Source: Alphaproteobacteria bacterium
Lineage (GTDB): Bacteria; Pseudomonadota; Alphaproteobacteria; SMXP01
Length of the DNA stretch: 64,000 bases
Assembly: GCA_028285305.1 (NCBI GenBank)
Contig: JANQPV010000075.1
Location: forward strand, 1-64,000
Direction of reading: 5' to 3'
Shown here in pieces: positions 19,818-29,881 of the stretch. The notes beneath the pieces were generated by a model, which saw only the letters and a list, made by a program, of their open reading frames with translations, was not told the origin of the DNA and searched no databases. Position 1 is the first letter of the stretch; every line of letters begins with the position of its first letter. A program made the translations under genes and the position numbers.

Positions 19818-21461
19818 ATGATCGACGGTGCAGGCGCAATTCGGTCGACGCTGCGCGGGCAAGCTCGTCGACTTTATCACTGGACCAACCATTTAGCAGG
19901 ATGGCGCCGCTTGACGGCAACATTTATCCTCGGGTTGATTGCGGCCTTCTCGCTGCCGCCTTACCATTTCTGGCCAGCCGGAATAATTGCATTTAGCACG
20001 CTGATCCTAATTCTGGATGGAGTCTACCGGACCCACCGACACGACAAAGCAAGATCGATGGCCGCATTTCAAGTCGGCTTTTGTTTTGGATTCGGTTTCT
20101 TCCTCGTCGGCCTCTACTGGATCGGTTTTGCGTTTCTTGTGGATGCAGACACGGTTTGGATGCTGCCGTTTGCGGCTGCCTTAATGCCTGCCTTGCTGTC
20201 CCTATTTTCCGGGGCGGCCATGGCGTTGGCCGCAAATTATTGGTCGCTTAGTCCCCATCGTGTGCTGACGTTTTCATTAGCTTGGGTGGTCTTTGAATGG
20301 TTGCGTGGCAACATCTTATCGGGCTTTCCCTGGAATTTGGTAGGCTACAGCGTCTCCGATTCGCTGGTTCTGATTCAGTCTACATCAATTTTCGGCATTT
20401 ACGGCCTCTCGCTGTGTGTCGTTTTGGCGTTTGCGGTGCCCGCGACCCTTTTTCCAGTCTCCCGGCGGAAGGTCCAGTCTCCCGCTTGGCTTATAAGTGT
20501 GTCCGCGATCGTGGCGGTCTTGTCTGCATTCGGCGTTTGGCGCACGTCAGCTCATGCGCCCCAGACCCATGCCGATATCTCGATACGGATCGTCCAACCC
20601 AGCTTTCCTCAAGCCGAGAAATGGCGCCCCGAAAACCGGGAAACCCTCTTTCAGACCTACATGTCGCTCACACAGCAAGTGGGTTATGACGCCACCACCC
20701 ACGTGGTTTGGCCTGAGTCGGCTTTGCCATTCGTTTTGTCACGAGCGCCGTTCCATCTAGAAGCCATCGGTGAAATGCTCGGAGAAAGCCGATCACTGAT
20801 CACAGGAGCCGTACGGTTTGACCGCGAACCCGGCACAAATGACGTCAGGTTCTTCAATTCGGTGCATGTGGTGCGCGGGGGAAGCGTCGAGGCGGATGCC
20901 GCAAATGAATTAATTGTTCAAACGTACGACAAACACAAGCTGGTGCCATTCGGCGAATTCGTGCCGCTGGCAGGAGTGTTTCGGGCACTTGGATTGAAGC
21001 CGCTCGTGGACAGGTTTGATGGCTACCAACGCGGTCCGGGCAAGCGGACACTCCCCGTTCAGGGAGCGCCGGGATTCGGACCATTGATCTGTTATGAGAT
21101 TATTTTTCCCGGTGCGGTAACAGCTCCTGACGAGCGACCGGGATGGCTGGTCAACGTGACAAACGATGCTTGGTACGGCGACACGGCGGGACCCAAGCAG
21201 CATCTGCTCAAGGCCAGACTCAGAGCCGTTGAGAACGGACTCCCGGTGGTGCGGGCCGCAAACACCGGCATTTCCGCAATCATTGATCCCGTTGGTCGCG
21301 TCACCGCAACATTAGATTATGCGGAAGTCGGTTTCCTCGATGGAAGCCTGCCAGTTTCAATGGATCCAACCATCTATAGCGCCGTTGGCGACATTCTTTT
21401 TTGGTTTGTGATTTTTTGCAGCGGTGCTTTCGTGATAATATCGCGAGCACGCGAGAGGTGA
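19818..21461 (+). CDS. lnt: Apolipoprotein N-acyltransferase
   Basis: Lnt adds the third acyl chain to bacterial lipoproteins in the inner membrane. About six to seven membrane segments precede a nitrilase domain. The catalytic triad is visible: Glu in VVWPESALPF, Lys in YDKHKLVPFGEF and Cys in PLICYEIIFPG. The frame is open from GTG 19680 (593 residues). ATG 19818 gives 547 residues with about 30 residues before the first membrane segment, closer to the family. No start has a strong ribosome-binding site, so this choice is tentative. Its likely substrates include the PLA2-like lipoprotein at 39418. Confidence 0.93.
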   Translation: MIDGAGAIRSTLRGQARRLYHWTNHLAGWRRLTATFILGLIAAFSLPPYHFWPAGIIAFSTLILILDGVYRTHRHDKARSMAAFQVGFCFGFGFFLVGLYWIGFAFLVDADTVWMLPFAAALMPALLSLFSGAAMALAANYWSLSPHRVLTFSLAWVVFEWLRGNILSGFPWNLVGYSVSDSLVLIQSTSIFGIYGLSLCVVLAFAVPATLFPVSRRKVQSPAWLISVSAIVAVLSAFGVWRTSAHAPQTHADISIRIVQPSFPQAEKWRPENRETLFQTYMSLTQQVGYDATTHVVWPESALPFVLSRAPFHLEAIGEMLGESRSLITGAVRFDREPGTNDVRFFNSVHVVRGGSVEADAANELIVQTYDKHKLVPFGEFVPLAGVFRALGLKPLVDRFDGYQRGPGKRTLPVQGAPGFGPLICYEIIFPGAVTAPDERPGWLVNVTNDAWYGDTAGPKQHLLKARLRAVENGLPVVRAANTGISAIIDPVGRVTATLDYAEVGFLDGSLPVSMDPTIYSAVGDILFWFVIFCSGAFVIISRARER

Positions 21462-21666
21462 TTGCACGTCAGCGTAGAAAGTTGTTAGAAATCTGGTACT
21501 AAATCCAATATTTGTATTTGCCGAACGACTGAATTATGTCAGTTTCCCGACCAGTGATCGAGAAAAGTTGATTCGAAGCGTAAATCCTCTAATGCATGTA
21601 GTGCGTAAGTAGAGGCGCTGGGGTCGGTACAATCGTTCCGGTCACTGGGGAAACAAAAACGAACGG

Positions 21667-22092
21667 GTGAAATTAGTGGCACAGAAGTCTCCCAATCCAA
21701 TTGATATCTATGTCGGAAGCCGTGTGCGGTTGCGCCGCATGATGGTTGAAATGAGCCAGGAAAAATTGGCCGACCAACTAGGTCTCACTTTCCAACAAGT
21801 TCAAAAATACGAAAAAGGCACCAACCGTATCGGTGCAAGCCGCCTCTACGAGATTTCGCAAATCTTGGAAGTACCGGTTCAGTATTTCTTCGAAGGCATT
21901 TCAGAACAGGTTGATGTCGAAGAGCCGGACGAATTTGAAGAAGGTGGCAGCGCAGCGTATTTCATGGAGTTTGTTTGCAGCTCTGAAGGCATCCAACTTA
22001 ATCGGGCATATCATCAGATCGAGAGTCAGCGCACACGCCGTTTGGTTCTGGATCTCATCAAAGGCATCGCCGACGAGGCGGCCGTCACCTAA
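21667..22092 (+). CDS. XRE-family helix-turn-helix regulator
   Basis: The 141-residue protein has an N-terminal HTH_XRE domain (VGSRVRLRRMMVEMSQEKLADQLGLTFQQVQKYEKG) followed by an acidic linker (VDVEEPDEFEEGG) and a helical C-terminus. GTG 21667 and GTG 21676 are both possible starts. It lies immediately upstream of metK, an arrangement I recognise from other alphaproteobacteria, but I know no established target. The 205-bp gap before it (21462-21666) contains a possible promoter (TTGATT 21568 and TAATGC 21590, spacing 16). Confidence 0.88.
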   Translation: MKLVAQKSPNPIDIYVGSRVRLRRMMVEMSQEKLADQLGLTFQQVQKYEKGTNRIGASRLYEISQILEVPVQYFFEGISEQVDVEEPDEFEEGGSAAYFMEFVCSSEGIQLNRAYHQIESQRTRRLVLDLIKGIADEAAVT

Positions 22093-22234
22093 TCACCTCT
22101 AAGCACCAATGAAGATTGTCGGCGTGAAGACCACTTGAGCCCTCACGCGCATTCGCTTTTGTCGATTCGTTGACGGGCAGCGGTCTGGCGTGCAAGAAGA
22201 CACGCTCTTTCAATTTGAGTTTGGAGCCGTTGCA

Positions 22235-23404
22235 GTGAGAACAGGCAATTTTCTTTTCACCAGTGAAAGTGTGTCCGAAGGGCATCCCGATAAAGTCTGC
22301 GATCGCATCTCTGATGCGGTCCTGGACACGTATCTGCAAGAGCAATCGGATGCGCGCGTCGCTGTTGAAACCCTGACAACGACCAATCGGGTTGTCTTAG
22401 CGGGAGAAGTAAGAGGGCCCGAGACCATCACGTTCGACCGGCTAGAGAGTGTGGTCCGCGATGCGGTCAAAGAAATCGGCTATGAACAGGATGGGTTTCA
22501 CTGGCAAAAGAACGAAGTAGATATCTACATCCATGGTCAGTCTTCGGATATTGCCCAGGGTGTCGATTCCTCCGGCAATAAGGATGAAGGCGCCGGCGAT
22601 CAGGGAATCATGTTTGGCTACGCTTGCCGTGAAACGGATGCGCTGATGCCCGCGCCGATTTACTATTCCCATCGCTTGCTTCAACGACTGGCCGAAGTTC
22701 GCCATTCCGGAAAAGAAGCTGGGCTGGGACCGGACTCGAAGAGTCAGGTGACGCTTCAATACGAAAATGGGGTGCCTGTCCGCGCTACCTCGGTCGTCGT
22801 TTCCACTCAACACATGGAAGGCTTAACACAAGACGATGTTCGAGAGATCGTGCGGCCCTATGTCCTTGAAGTGCTGCCAGAGGGCTGGATGTGTGATGAC
22901 AAAGACTTCTACGTCAATCCCACGGGCACTTTCATAATTGGTGGGCCGGATGGCGATGCCGGTCTGACCGGACGCAAAATCATCGTGGACACCTATGGTG
23001 GAGCGGCGCCCCACGGTGGCGGCGCGTTTTCTGGCAAGGACCCGACCAAAGTCGATCGCTCTGCCGCATACGCCGCGCGTTATCTCGCCAAAAATGTGGT
23101 TGCAGCCGGGCTGGCGGATCGCTGCACGATCCAGCTTGCTTACGCCATCGGTGTCTCCAAGCCACTCTCACTTTATGTCGATCTCCATGAAACCGGTAAA
23201 GTGGACGAAGCCAAACTTGGGAGCATCCTCTATGATGCAATGGATCTGAGCCCGCGCGGTATCCGCGAGCATCTTCAGCTGAACAGGCCCATTTACAAGC
23301 GCACGTCCGCCTATGGCCATTTTGGCAGAACACCGGATGCCGATGGTGGATTTTCCTGGGAAAAGGAAGATTTGGCCGAAGCGCTGAAATCACATTCAGG
23401 CTAA
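22235..23404 (+). CDS. metK: S-adenosylmethionine synthase
   Basis: MetK makes S-adenosylmethionine from methionine and ATP. The frame is open from 22190, but GTG 22235 is chosen because it has GGAG at 22223 with 8-nt spacing and gives the family N-terminus ([19 protein letters not shown]). Other hallmarks are [27 protein letters not shown] and a C-terminal HFGR. The product supplies SAM to TrmB just downstream and MiaB upstream. I looked for a SAM riboswitch in the leader and found no convincing one. Confidence 0.97.
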   Translation: MRTGNFLFTSESVSEGHPDKVCDRISDAVLDTYLQEQSDARVAVETLTTTNRVVLAGEVRGPETITFDRLESVVRDAVKEIGYEQDGFHWQKNEVDIYIHGQSSDIAQGVDSSGNKDEGAGDQGIMFGYACRETDALMPAPIYYSHRLLQRLAEVRHSGKEAGLGPDSKSQVTLQYENGVPVRATSVVVSTQHMEGLTQDDVREIVRPYVLEVLPEGWMCDDKDFYVNPTGTFIIGGPDGDAGLTGRKIIVDTYGGAAPHGGGAFSGKDPTKVDRSAAYAARYLAKNVVAAGLADRCTIQLAYAIGVSKPLSLYVDLHETGKVDEAKLGSILYDAMDLSPRGIREHLQLNRPIYKRTSAYGHFGRTPDADGGFSWEKEDLAEALKSHSG

Positions 23405-23437
23405 AGTTAACCCACGGTCAAACCTCATTGTGGCGCT

Positions 23438-24124
23438 GTGGAGACCTCCCCGAGCAATAGGCCCAAAAGAAGACTGTACGGACGACATCGTGTCCATCGT
23501 CTCTCTAAGCATCAAGAGAGATTGTACAAAGAACTTCTGCCAAAAATCAGTGTGCCGTTGGGAACGCCCCTTCCCAAAGAGCTTTTTGGACGAACAGGCG
23601 ACGTGGTGGTGGAGATCGGATTTGGTGATGGCGAGAACCTCGCTTGGATGGCAAAACAGCACAGGGACAAGAACTTCATCGGCTGCGAGCCCTACGTGAA
23701 CGGCGTCGCCAAACTGGCGGTTGAGATTCACGATAATCAGTTGTCGAATGTTCGAATTTTCCAGGGTGATGCTAGAGATATGCTCGACGCGTTAGCGCCC
23801 GATACGGTGTCTGAAATGTTTGTCCTCTTCCCGGACCCGTGGCCCAAAAGGCGCCATCGAAAACGAAGATTGATCTCCAGTGACACGGCAGACACCTTTG
23901 CCTCTGTCCTTGAAAAAGGAGGAAAGCTGACGATTGCCACTGATGTAGATGAGTATGCGGCTTGGGTTGTGCGCCACATTGGGTGTCACCCGCGATTTGC
24001 TTGGACCGCTGCGTCGGCCGCGGACTGGCGGAGCAGCTCGGCTTCTAGGCCTGAAACCAAGTATGAGTTAAAGGCGAAAGCGGCCGGTCGGCGCTGTTCG
24101 TACCTGACATATGTGAGAACGTGA
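23438..24124 (+). CDS. trmB: tRNA (guanine-N7-)-methyltransferase
   Basis: TrmB methylates G46 in the variable loop of tRNAs. The 228-residue Rossmann methyltransferase has the SAM-binding EIGFGDGENLAWMA motif and the family motif FVLFPDPWPKRRHRKRRL. The start is GTG 23438, 33 nt after metK, giving a likely metK-trmB operon. Confidence 0.95.
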   Translation: METSPSNRPKRRLYGRHRVHRLSKHQERLYKELLPKISVPLGTPLPKELFGRTGDVVVEIGFGDGENLAWMAKQHRDKNFIGCEPYVNGVAKLAVEIHDNQLSNVRIFQGDARDMLDALAPDTVSEMFVLFPDPWPKRRHRKRRLISSDTADTFASVLEKGGKLTIATDVDEYAAWVVRHIGCHPRFAWTAASAADWRSSSASRPETKYELKAKAAGRRCSYLTYVRT

Positions 24125-24162
24125 GCCCTGGGAAAATCTACAATCCGATCTTAAGGGAAGTT

Positions 24163-24191
24163 TTGACGCCTCAAAATACACCTGCTATAAG
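24163..24191 (+). promoter_or_regulatory. Promoter of the rimP-nusA-infB operon
   Basis: TTGACG (24163-24168) and TATAAG (24186-24191) are separated by exactly 17 bases, with a TGC just before the -10 hexamer. This is the best housekeeping-type promoter I saw in the window. Transcription would start near 24198, about 20 nt before a terminator-like hairpin. Confidence 0.8.
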
Positions 24192-24216
24192 GTATTCAAA
24201 GAGTATGACGTGAGGG

Positions 24217-24241
24217 AAGTGGGCTGAGGCCCACTTTTTTG
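24217..24241 (+). terminator. Intrinsic terminator/attenuator in the rimP leader
   Basis: An eight-base-pair stem (AAGTGGGC, loop TGAG, GCCCACTT) runs straight into a T6 tract. It lies between the promoter at 24163-24191 and the rimP start. It could attenuate the operon, with NusA, encoded in it, as a possible feedback factor. It is too far from trmB to be only its terminator, though it could serve both. Confidence 0.8.
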
Positions 24242-24314
24242 TTGGCTGGCCAATAGACTTTGGCCGTTGCGCAGCCGAACCGCTCGAAAAGAGGGGGGCG
24301 GACTTGGAACAAAG

Positions 24315-24893
24315 ATGGAAACGAGCGATTTAGCGGACCGGATGATCCCGCCGGCGGATAGGACACTGAGTGCGGTGATTGACTCCATCTCCCCTATATC
24401 GGAGGCGATGGGGTTCAGGATCCTGCAGGTGAAATGGGCTGGCGGGAGAGCCAAGACCCTTCAAATCACGGCCGAAAATGAGCTGGGCTCTATGTCGATC
24501 GATGAGTGCGCCGAGTTAAGCCGGGCGCTTTCGGCTGTTTTGGACGTAGAAGACCCGATTTCCTCTCCCTATATATTGGAAGTTACCTCACCGGGGATCG
24601 ATCGGCCATTGCTGTCGATTAAGGATTTCCAAGCGCATCTCGCTCAGCGAGCGAAAATTAAGTTGCGCGAACCGTTAGAGGGCAGGAAGTCCATTCGCGG
24701 CACCATTTCATCTGTATCCGATCGTTCTGTGTGCCTGTCGGGTTTTGATGGTTCACGAGATAGCCAGATCGAAGTACCGATTACACTGATGAGCGAAGCG
24801 AAACTGCTGATTTCGGACGATCTCATTAATGAGTCCTTGAAAAAGGGAAAACAGAGAAAACGACGCAACCTGGCCAGTCAGGCTGAGAATTGA
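24315..24893 (+). CDS. rimP: Ribosome maturation factor RimP
   Basis: RimP assists 30S subunit assembly. The core shows SIDECAELSRALSAVLDVEDPI and YILEVTSPGIDRPL, both family signatures. The frame is open from 24267, but ATG 24315 (METSDLADRM) is closer to the usual length and has a GGA-rich upstream sequence. Its stop overlaps the region just before nusA, so these genes form one operon. Confidence 0.92.
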   Translation: METSDLADRMIPPADRTLSAVIDSISPISEAMGFRILQVKWAGGRAKTLQITAENELGSMSIDECAELSRALSAVLDVEDPISSPYILEVTSPGIDRPLLSIKDFQAHLAQRAKIKLREPLEGRKSIRGTISSVSDRSVCLSGFDGSRDSQIEVPITLMSEAKLLISDDLINESLKKGKQRKRRNLASQAEN

Positions 24894-24901
24894 GGATTGA
24901 A

Positions 24902-26566
24902 ATGTCAGAAGCAACTGTCAGCGCCAATCGATTGGAACTGCTTCAAATCGCGGAAGCGGTGGCCCGCGAAAAGTCAATTGATAAACAGATTGTCATTGAT
25001 GCGATGGCTGAGGCCATTCAGCGCGCGGCCCGTTCCAGGTATGGCGCAGAGAACGATATTCGAGCCGAAATCGATCCCAAAACTGGCGAGACCAAGCTCT
25101 TTAGACTGATGCACGTGGTTGAAACGGTCGAGAATGAATCAACCGAAATGGACTTGCAAGAAGCCAAATCAAAAAATGGGTCCGCAGAGCTTGGCGACTA
25201 TCTCTCTGAACCTTTGCCGCCTGTGGATTTTGGCCGAATCGCTGCCATGACGGCAAAGCAAGTCATCGTCCAAAAGGTTCGGGACGCGGAGCGCGAACGC
25301 CAGTACGAAGAGTACAAGGATCGTGCAAATGACATCGTGAATGGGATCGTGAAGAGAACCGAATACGGAAATGTTGTTGTGGATCTAGGCCGGGCGGAAG
25401 CGATTGTACGCCGCGACGAACTGCTTCCGCGAGAGGCGTTTCGCAACGGGGATCGAATTCGGGCTCTGATTTATGATGTCCGCCGGGAACAGCGTGGCCC
25501 TCAAATATTCTTATCTCGCACACGCCCGGAGTTTATGGCCAAACTCTTCATGCAAGAGGTTCCTGAGATCTACGACGGCATAATCGAGATCAGGTCGGTC
25601 GCACGCGATCCCGGCAGCCGCGCAAAGATCGCTGTTATCTCGAACGACAGTTCAATCGACCCTGTGGGTGCCTGCGTCGGTATGCGGGGAAGCCGCGTGC
25701 AGGCCGTAGTGAATGAGCTGCAAGGAGAAAAGATCGACATTATACAGTGGTCGGAAGATGCGGCCACGTTCATCGTTAACGCATTGGCGCCGGCCGAGGT
25801 CGTCAAGGTCGTTTTGGACGAAGACGCCCGCCGGATCGAAGTGGTTGTTCCCGACGATCAACTGTCTCTGGCGATTGGTCGTCGCGGTCAGAATGTCAGG
25901 CTTGCTTCGCAGCTCACGGAATGGGAAATCGATATCCTGACAGAGGCGGAAGAGTCGGAGCGTCGTCAAGAAGAATTCAGACTACGTACGGATATGTTCA
26001 TACAAGCCCTCGACGTGGATGAAGTCATCGCACAATTGCTGTCCACGGAGGGGTTTACCAATATTGAGGAAGTGGCCTATGTCGAGCTTCAAGAGCTGTC
26101 CGAGATAGAGGGATTCGACGAAGAAACTGCCGAAGAGTTGCAGAATCGAGCAAACGATTTCTTGGAGCAAAAAGAGGCGCAACACGAAGAAAAGCGTGTT
26201 GGATTGGGCGTCGCGGACGACCTGAAGGAAATCGAAGGCTTAACCACCGAAATGCTGGTGGCCCTCGGCGAAAACGAAGTGCTGACTTTTGAGGATTTTG
26301 CTGGCTGTGCAACAGACGATTTGATTGGCTATGACGAAGGTGACGGTGAAGAACGTCAGCATGTTGAAGGAATTCTGGAGAAATTTGAACTGGACCCTGA
26401 TGAGGCCAATGCCATGATTATGGAGGCTCGCTTGAAGGTTGGTTGGATCTCTCAAGAGGAGTTGGACGCCCTCACTGAAGCCGAAATTGAGTCAGAAGCC
26501 GAATTGCCTGAAGAAGAGGCGGTTCAAACAAAAGAACAACCCCGAATTCTGCCGCAGAGTGCTTAA
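24902..26566 (+). CDS. nusA: Transcription termination/antitermination protein NusA
   Basis: NusA binds RNA polymerase and modulates pausing and termination. The N-terminal domain is followed by an S1 domain (GIVKRTEYGNVVVDLGRAEAIV), two KH domains (IDPVGACVGMRGSRVQAVVNEL; LAIGRRGQNVRLASQL) and C-terminal helix-hairpin-helix acidic repeats (residues ~350-540). ATG 24902 has AGGA upstream. It lies 9 nt after rimP. The 263-bp interval after nusA lacks the small YlxR gene usually found before infB. Confidence 0.97.
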   Translation: MSEATVSANRLELLQIAEAVAREKSIDKQIVIDAMAEAIQRAARSRYGAENDIRAEIDPKTGETKLFRLMHVVETVENESTEMDLQEAKSKNGSAELGDYLSEPLPPVDFGRIAAMTAKQVIVQKVRDAERERQYEEYKDRANDIVNGIVKRTEYGNVVVDLGRAEAIVRRDELLPREAFRNGDRIRALIYDVRREQRGPQIFLSRTRPEFMAKLFMQEVPEIYDGIIEIRSVARDPGSRAKIAVISNDSSIDPVGACVGMRGSRVQAVVNELQGEKIDIIQWSEDAATFIVNALAPAEVVKVVLDEDARRIEVVVPDDQLSLAIGRRGQNVRLASQLTEWEIDILTEAEESERRQEEFRLRTDMFIQALDVDEVIAQLLSTEGFTNIEEVAYVELQELSEIEGFDEETAEELQNRANDFLEQKEAQHEEKRVGLGVADDLKEIEGLTTEMLVALGENEVLTFEDFAGCATDDLIGYDEGDGEERQHVEGILEKFELDPDEANAMIMEARLKVGWISQEELDALTEAEIESEAELPEEEAVQTKEQPRILPQSA

Positions 26567-26829
26567 AGACACCATCCGGCGAAAATCAGGGATCTTGAAC
26601 AGCATAGAAGGAAGAGGAAGCGGCCCGACAGGCGGAAAACTAAGCCAATTTGTGATGAGGGGTCATGGACCCATATGCGCTTTAGCTGGAAGTCGAGAGG
26701 CGGGCGCCGAACGGACAGAACAATAGGAATAAAACAATAAGTGTTGATCGTGGTTTAAGCAAAGCTTGGACTGTGCCATTATGGCTTGAGACACAGAACG
26801 GAGCGCAAGCTCGTTAGGAAAAGGTTTGC

Positions 26830-29358
26830 ATGAGCGAAACCCAAAATTCGGAAAAAGAAGCAGGCAAAGGGGGGCGGAAGCCGCTGACGCTTAAGAGAAA
26901 AGTGGACGCTGGAACAGTGCGCCAAAGTTTCTCTCATGGTCGGACGAAAACGGTCGTTGTTGAAAAAAAACGCAGAAAAACGATCACCCAAAAAGGAACC
27001 GCCAAAAAACCCGTCGAAGCAAAGGCGACCGAGCCTGACACGGAAGAAGCTCCCGCAGCGGCTCCGCAACCGGTTCCTCAAGACGACAATCAAGACGCGT
27101 CTGCCCGCAATCTGACGAAAGAGGAAATTGCGGCACGCTCCAAGGCATTGGAGGAGGCCAAAGTCGCGGACGCGGAGGCCAAGCGCAGGGAAGCCGAAGA
27201 GGCGGAGCAGCGCGCCAAGGAGGAGGCCGAAGCCGAGGCGCGGCGAAAGATAGAAGAAGAGGAGCAGCGGCTCAAAGCAGAAGAAGCAGAGGCCAAAGCT
27301 CGTCAAGACACCAAAAAGCGCAAGCCGGCGGAGGAAAAAGAAAGCGCTGAAAAATCGGCCCACGAGGCCAAGCCGACGAAGAAGTCGGATACCGGTAAGA
27401 AAGCGCATCGCGAAGAGGAAACATCCAAGCCTATTTCCTCACGTAAGGGCGAACGAAAACGCCGTGAAGGTAAGCTGACGATCAATAATGCTTCGGTGTA
27501 CGAGGACGAAGAGCGCAGTCGCTCGCTGGCGTCCGTGCGTCGCGCCCGAGAAAAGGAAAAGAAAGCGGCACAGGCGCGCATTGGTGAGCAACAAAAAGTG
27601 CTTCGTGAAGTAACGGTTCCCGAAACCATCACTGTCGGTGACTTGGCCAATCGCATGGCGGAAAGTGTCAAAGATGTCGTGCGTAAGCTCATGGAAAACG
27701 GCCAAATGCTTACCAAAAACGATGTGCTGGACGCCGATACCGCCGAACTGATCGTTGGCGAGTTCGGCCATGTGATCAAGCGTGTGTCAGAAGCGGATGT
27801 TGAAATCGGCTTGGCGGGAGCGGACGACGCCGATGCTGAGCTGCAGCCGCGCGCGCCCGTAATCACCATTATGGGCCATGTCGACCACGGCAAAACGTCC
27901 CTGTTGGACGCGCTCCGCGAAACTAATGTGGTCAGTGGTGAAGCGGGCGGAATAACCCAGCACATCGGCGCCTATCAGGTGACGGTGGATGGCGGCAAAA
28001 AGATTACATTTCTCGATACGCCCGGCCATGCGGCCTTCACGGCTATGCGCGCCAGAGGAGCCAGCGTGACGGATATCGTCGTCCTCGTGGTCGCCGCTGA
28101 TGACGGCATCATGCCCCAGTCCATTGAGGCGATTAATCACGCCAAAGCTGCCGAAGCGCCGATGATCGTGGCGATCAACAAAATCGATAAACCGGAAGCC
28201 AATCCCGATCGGGTGCGCCAGGAGCTTTTGCAGCATGAAGTGATCTCCGAGGCATTAGGCGGCGAAGTTTTGGATGTAGAAGTGTCCGCGCTTCAAGGGA
28301 CCAATCTCGATAAACTTCTTGAGGCCATACAATTACAGGCCGAACTGCTCGACTTGAAGGCCAACCCGGATCGATCAGGAGACGGAACCATTATCGAGTC
28401 CAAGCTGGACAAGGGCCGCGGCCCGGTCGCGACGGCATTGATTCAGCGAGGCTCGCTTGCCGTGGGTGACATTATGGTAGCCGGCGAACAGTGGGGCAAA
28501 GTCCGAGCCTTGGTCAACGATAGGGGTGAGAGCGTCGACAAAGCTGGACCGTCTGTACCAGTCGAAGTGTTAGGTCTTGACGGTACACCGCAGCCTGGCG
28601 ACGACTTTGCGATTGTCGAAAGTGAAGCCCGCGCGCGCGAAGTGACCGAGTTTAGGTCGCGGAAAGCGAAAGAAGCCAAAGCAGTTAAGACTCAGCGCGG
28701 TTCGCTTGAACAGATGATGTCGCAGCTCAAAGAGACCGAACTCAGCGAACTGCCTATCGTGATCAAAGCCGACGTCCAGGGGTCGGCCGAAGCCATTACG
28801 ACCGCGCTTGAAAAGATGTCGACCGATGAAGTCGCTGCGCGCGTATTGCTTTCAGGCGTAGGTGGAATAACGGAATCCGATGTCATATTGGCGTCGGCCT
28901 CAAGCGCGCCCGTTATCGGCTTTAATGTTCGTGCAAACAAACAAGCCCGGGAGCATGCCGCGAGAGAGGGCATTGAAATCCGTTATTATTCGGTGATCTA
29001 TGATGTCATTGATGACATCAAGGCCGCTATGTCTGGCCTGCTTTCGCCAACGCTGCGGGAAGAGTTCCTGGGCAATGCGGAAATATTGGAAGTGTTCAAT
29101 ATTTCGAAGGTTGGCCGGGTTGCTGGCTGTCGAGTAACGGAGGGCAAAGTAAAGCGCGGCGCGAAAGTCCGGCTCATTCGAGACAGTGTTGTGATCCACG
29201 AAGGGTCATTGGGCACGCTTAAGCGGTTCAAAGACGAAGTTAAGGAAGTCGACTCAGGACAGGAATGCGGCATGGGATTCGAGAATTACCAGGACATTCA
29301 GCCAGGTGATGTCATCGAATGCTTTGATGTTGAAGAGGTTGCGAGGACCCTCGAGTAA
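26830..29358 (+). CDS. infB: Translation initiation factor IF-2
   Basis: IF-2 is the GTPase that places initiator tRNA on the 30S subunit. The 842-residue protein has a long charged, Ala/Glu/Lys-rich coiled N-terminal region (residues ~1-250), then the IF2_N segment ([26 protein letters not shown]). The GTPase motifs are intact: [23 protein letters not shown] and NKIDKP. The C-terminal domains end in [19 protein letters not shown]. An AGGAAAAGG site precedes ATG 26830. Confidence 0.98.
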   Translation: MSETQNSEKEAGKGGRKPLTLKRKVDAGTVRQSFSHGRTKTVVVEKKRRKTITQKGTAKKPVEAKATEPDTEEAPAAAPQPVPQDDNQDASARNLTKEEIAARSKALEEAKVADAEAKRREAEEAEQRAKEEAEAEARRKIEEEEQRLKAEEAEAKARQDTKKRKPAEEKESAEKSAHEAKPTKKSDTGKKAHREEETSKPISSRKGERKRREGKLTINNASVYEDEERSRSLASVRRAREKEKKAAQARIGEQQKVLREVTVPETITVGDLANRMAESVKDVVRKLMENGQMLTKNDVLDADTAELIVGEFGHVIKRVSEADVEIGLAGADDADAELQPRAPVITIMGHVDHGKTSLLDALRETNVVSGEAGGITQHIGAYQVTVDGGKKITFLDTPGHAAFTAMRARGASVTDIVVLVVAADDGIMPQSIEAINHAKAAEAPMIVAINKIDKPEANPDRVRQELLQHEVISEALGGEVLDVEVSALQGTNLDKLLEAIQLQAELLDLKANPDRSGDGTIIESKLDKGRGPVATALIQRGSLAVGDIMVAGEQWGKVRALVNDRGESVDKAGPSVPVEVLGLDGTPQPGDDFAIVESEARAREVTEFRSRKAKEAKAVKTQRGSLEQMMSQLKETELSELPIVIKADVQGSAEAITTALEKMSTDEVAARVLLSGVGGITESDVILASASSAPVIGFNVRANKQAREHAAREGIEIRYYSVIYDVIDDIKAAMSGLLSPTLREEFLGNAEILEVFNISKVGRVAGCRVTEGKVKRGAKVRLIRDSVVIHEGSLGTLKRFKDEVKEVDSGQECGMGFENYQDIQPGDVIECFDVEEVARTLE

Positions 29359-29449
29359 GAAGGCCGCGACACATTGGACGTTGTCTGAACCCTTAGGTCT
29401 TGGCCAACGTGCGCCCCAATTGAGATCTGTCGACGAAGTAAAGTACACT

Positions 29450-29881
29450 GTGGCTAACCGTTCCAAAGGTCTGCACAAGAACGAAAGATCGCAGCGCCAA
29501 TTGCGCGTGGGCGAGATGCTAAGACGTGCGTTGGTTGACGTTTTCGTTCAAGCCGAAACAAAAGGCCTAGATATCGACACACGATCGATAACGGTAACCG
29601 AAGTCCGGGTGAGCCCGGACACCAAGAGAGCGACGGTTTTCTGCCGGGAGTTTGCGGGTGAGCGTCAACATGAAGCGATCAAGCTTCTGAACGACGCGCG
29701 CAAGCAAATTCGCGCGGCCCTCGCCAAACGCATCAGCTTAAAAACCACGCCGGACATCGAATTCGAGCTGGATACGTCGTTCGATCAGGCGGAACGCGTG
29801 GACGATCTTCTCTCACGGGATCGGGTCAAGAAGGACTTGGACGAGCCGTCGCAAGACCAAAGAACGGACTCCGCGTCGTGA
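29450..29881 (+). CDS. rbfA: Ribosome-binding factor A
   Basis: RbfA is needed for late 16S rRNA processing. The family core is clear (SQRQLRVGEMLRRALVDVF, TEVRVSPDTKRATVFC, PDIEFELDTSFDQAERVDDLL). The frame is open upstream to 29306, overlapping infB, but GTG 29450 gives a 143-residue protein starting just before RSKG as in homologues. Its TGA overlaps the GTG start of truB (GTGA). Confidence 0.93.
   Translation: MANRSKGLHKNERSQRQLRVGEMLRRALVDVFVQAETKGLDIDTRSITVTEVRVSPDTKRATVFCREFAGERQHEAIKLLNDARKQIRAALAKRISLKTTPDIEFELDTSFDQAERVDDLLSRDRVKKDLDEPSQDQRTDSAS

Noticed and set aside
22125-22235. SAM/SAH-type riboswitch before metK
   Set aside because: A CTGGCGTG segment and a GGAGC near the start recall the small SAM/SAH motif, but the stem and spacing to the ribosome-binding site do not fit.
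26439-26726. 95-codon frame between nusA and infB as YlxR
   Set aside because: It overlaps nusA and lacks the YlxR motifs.
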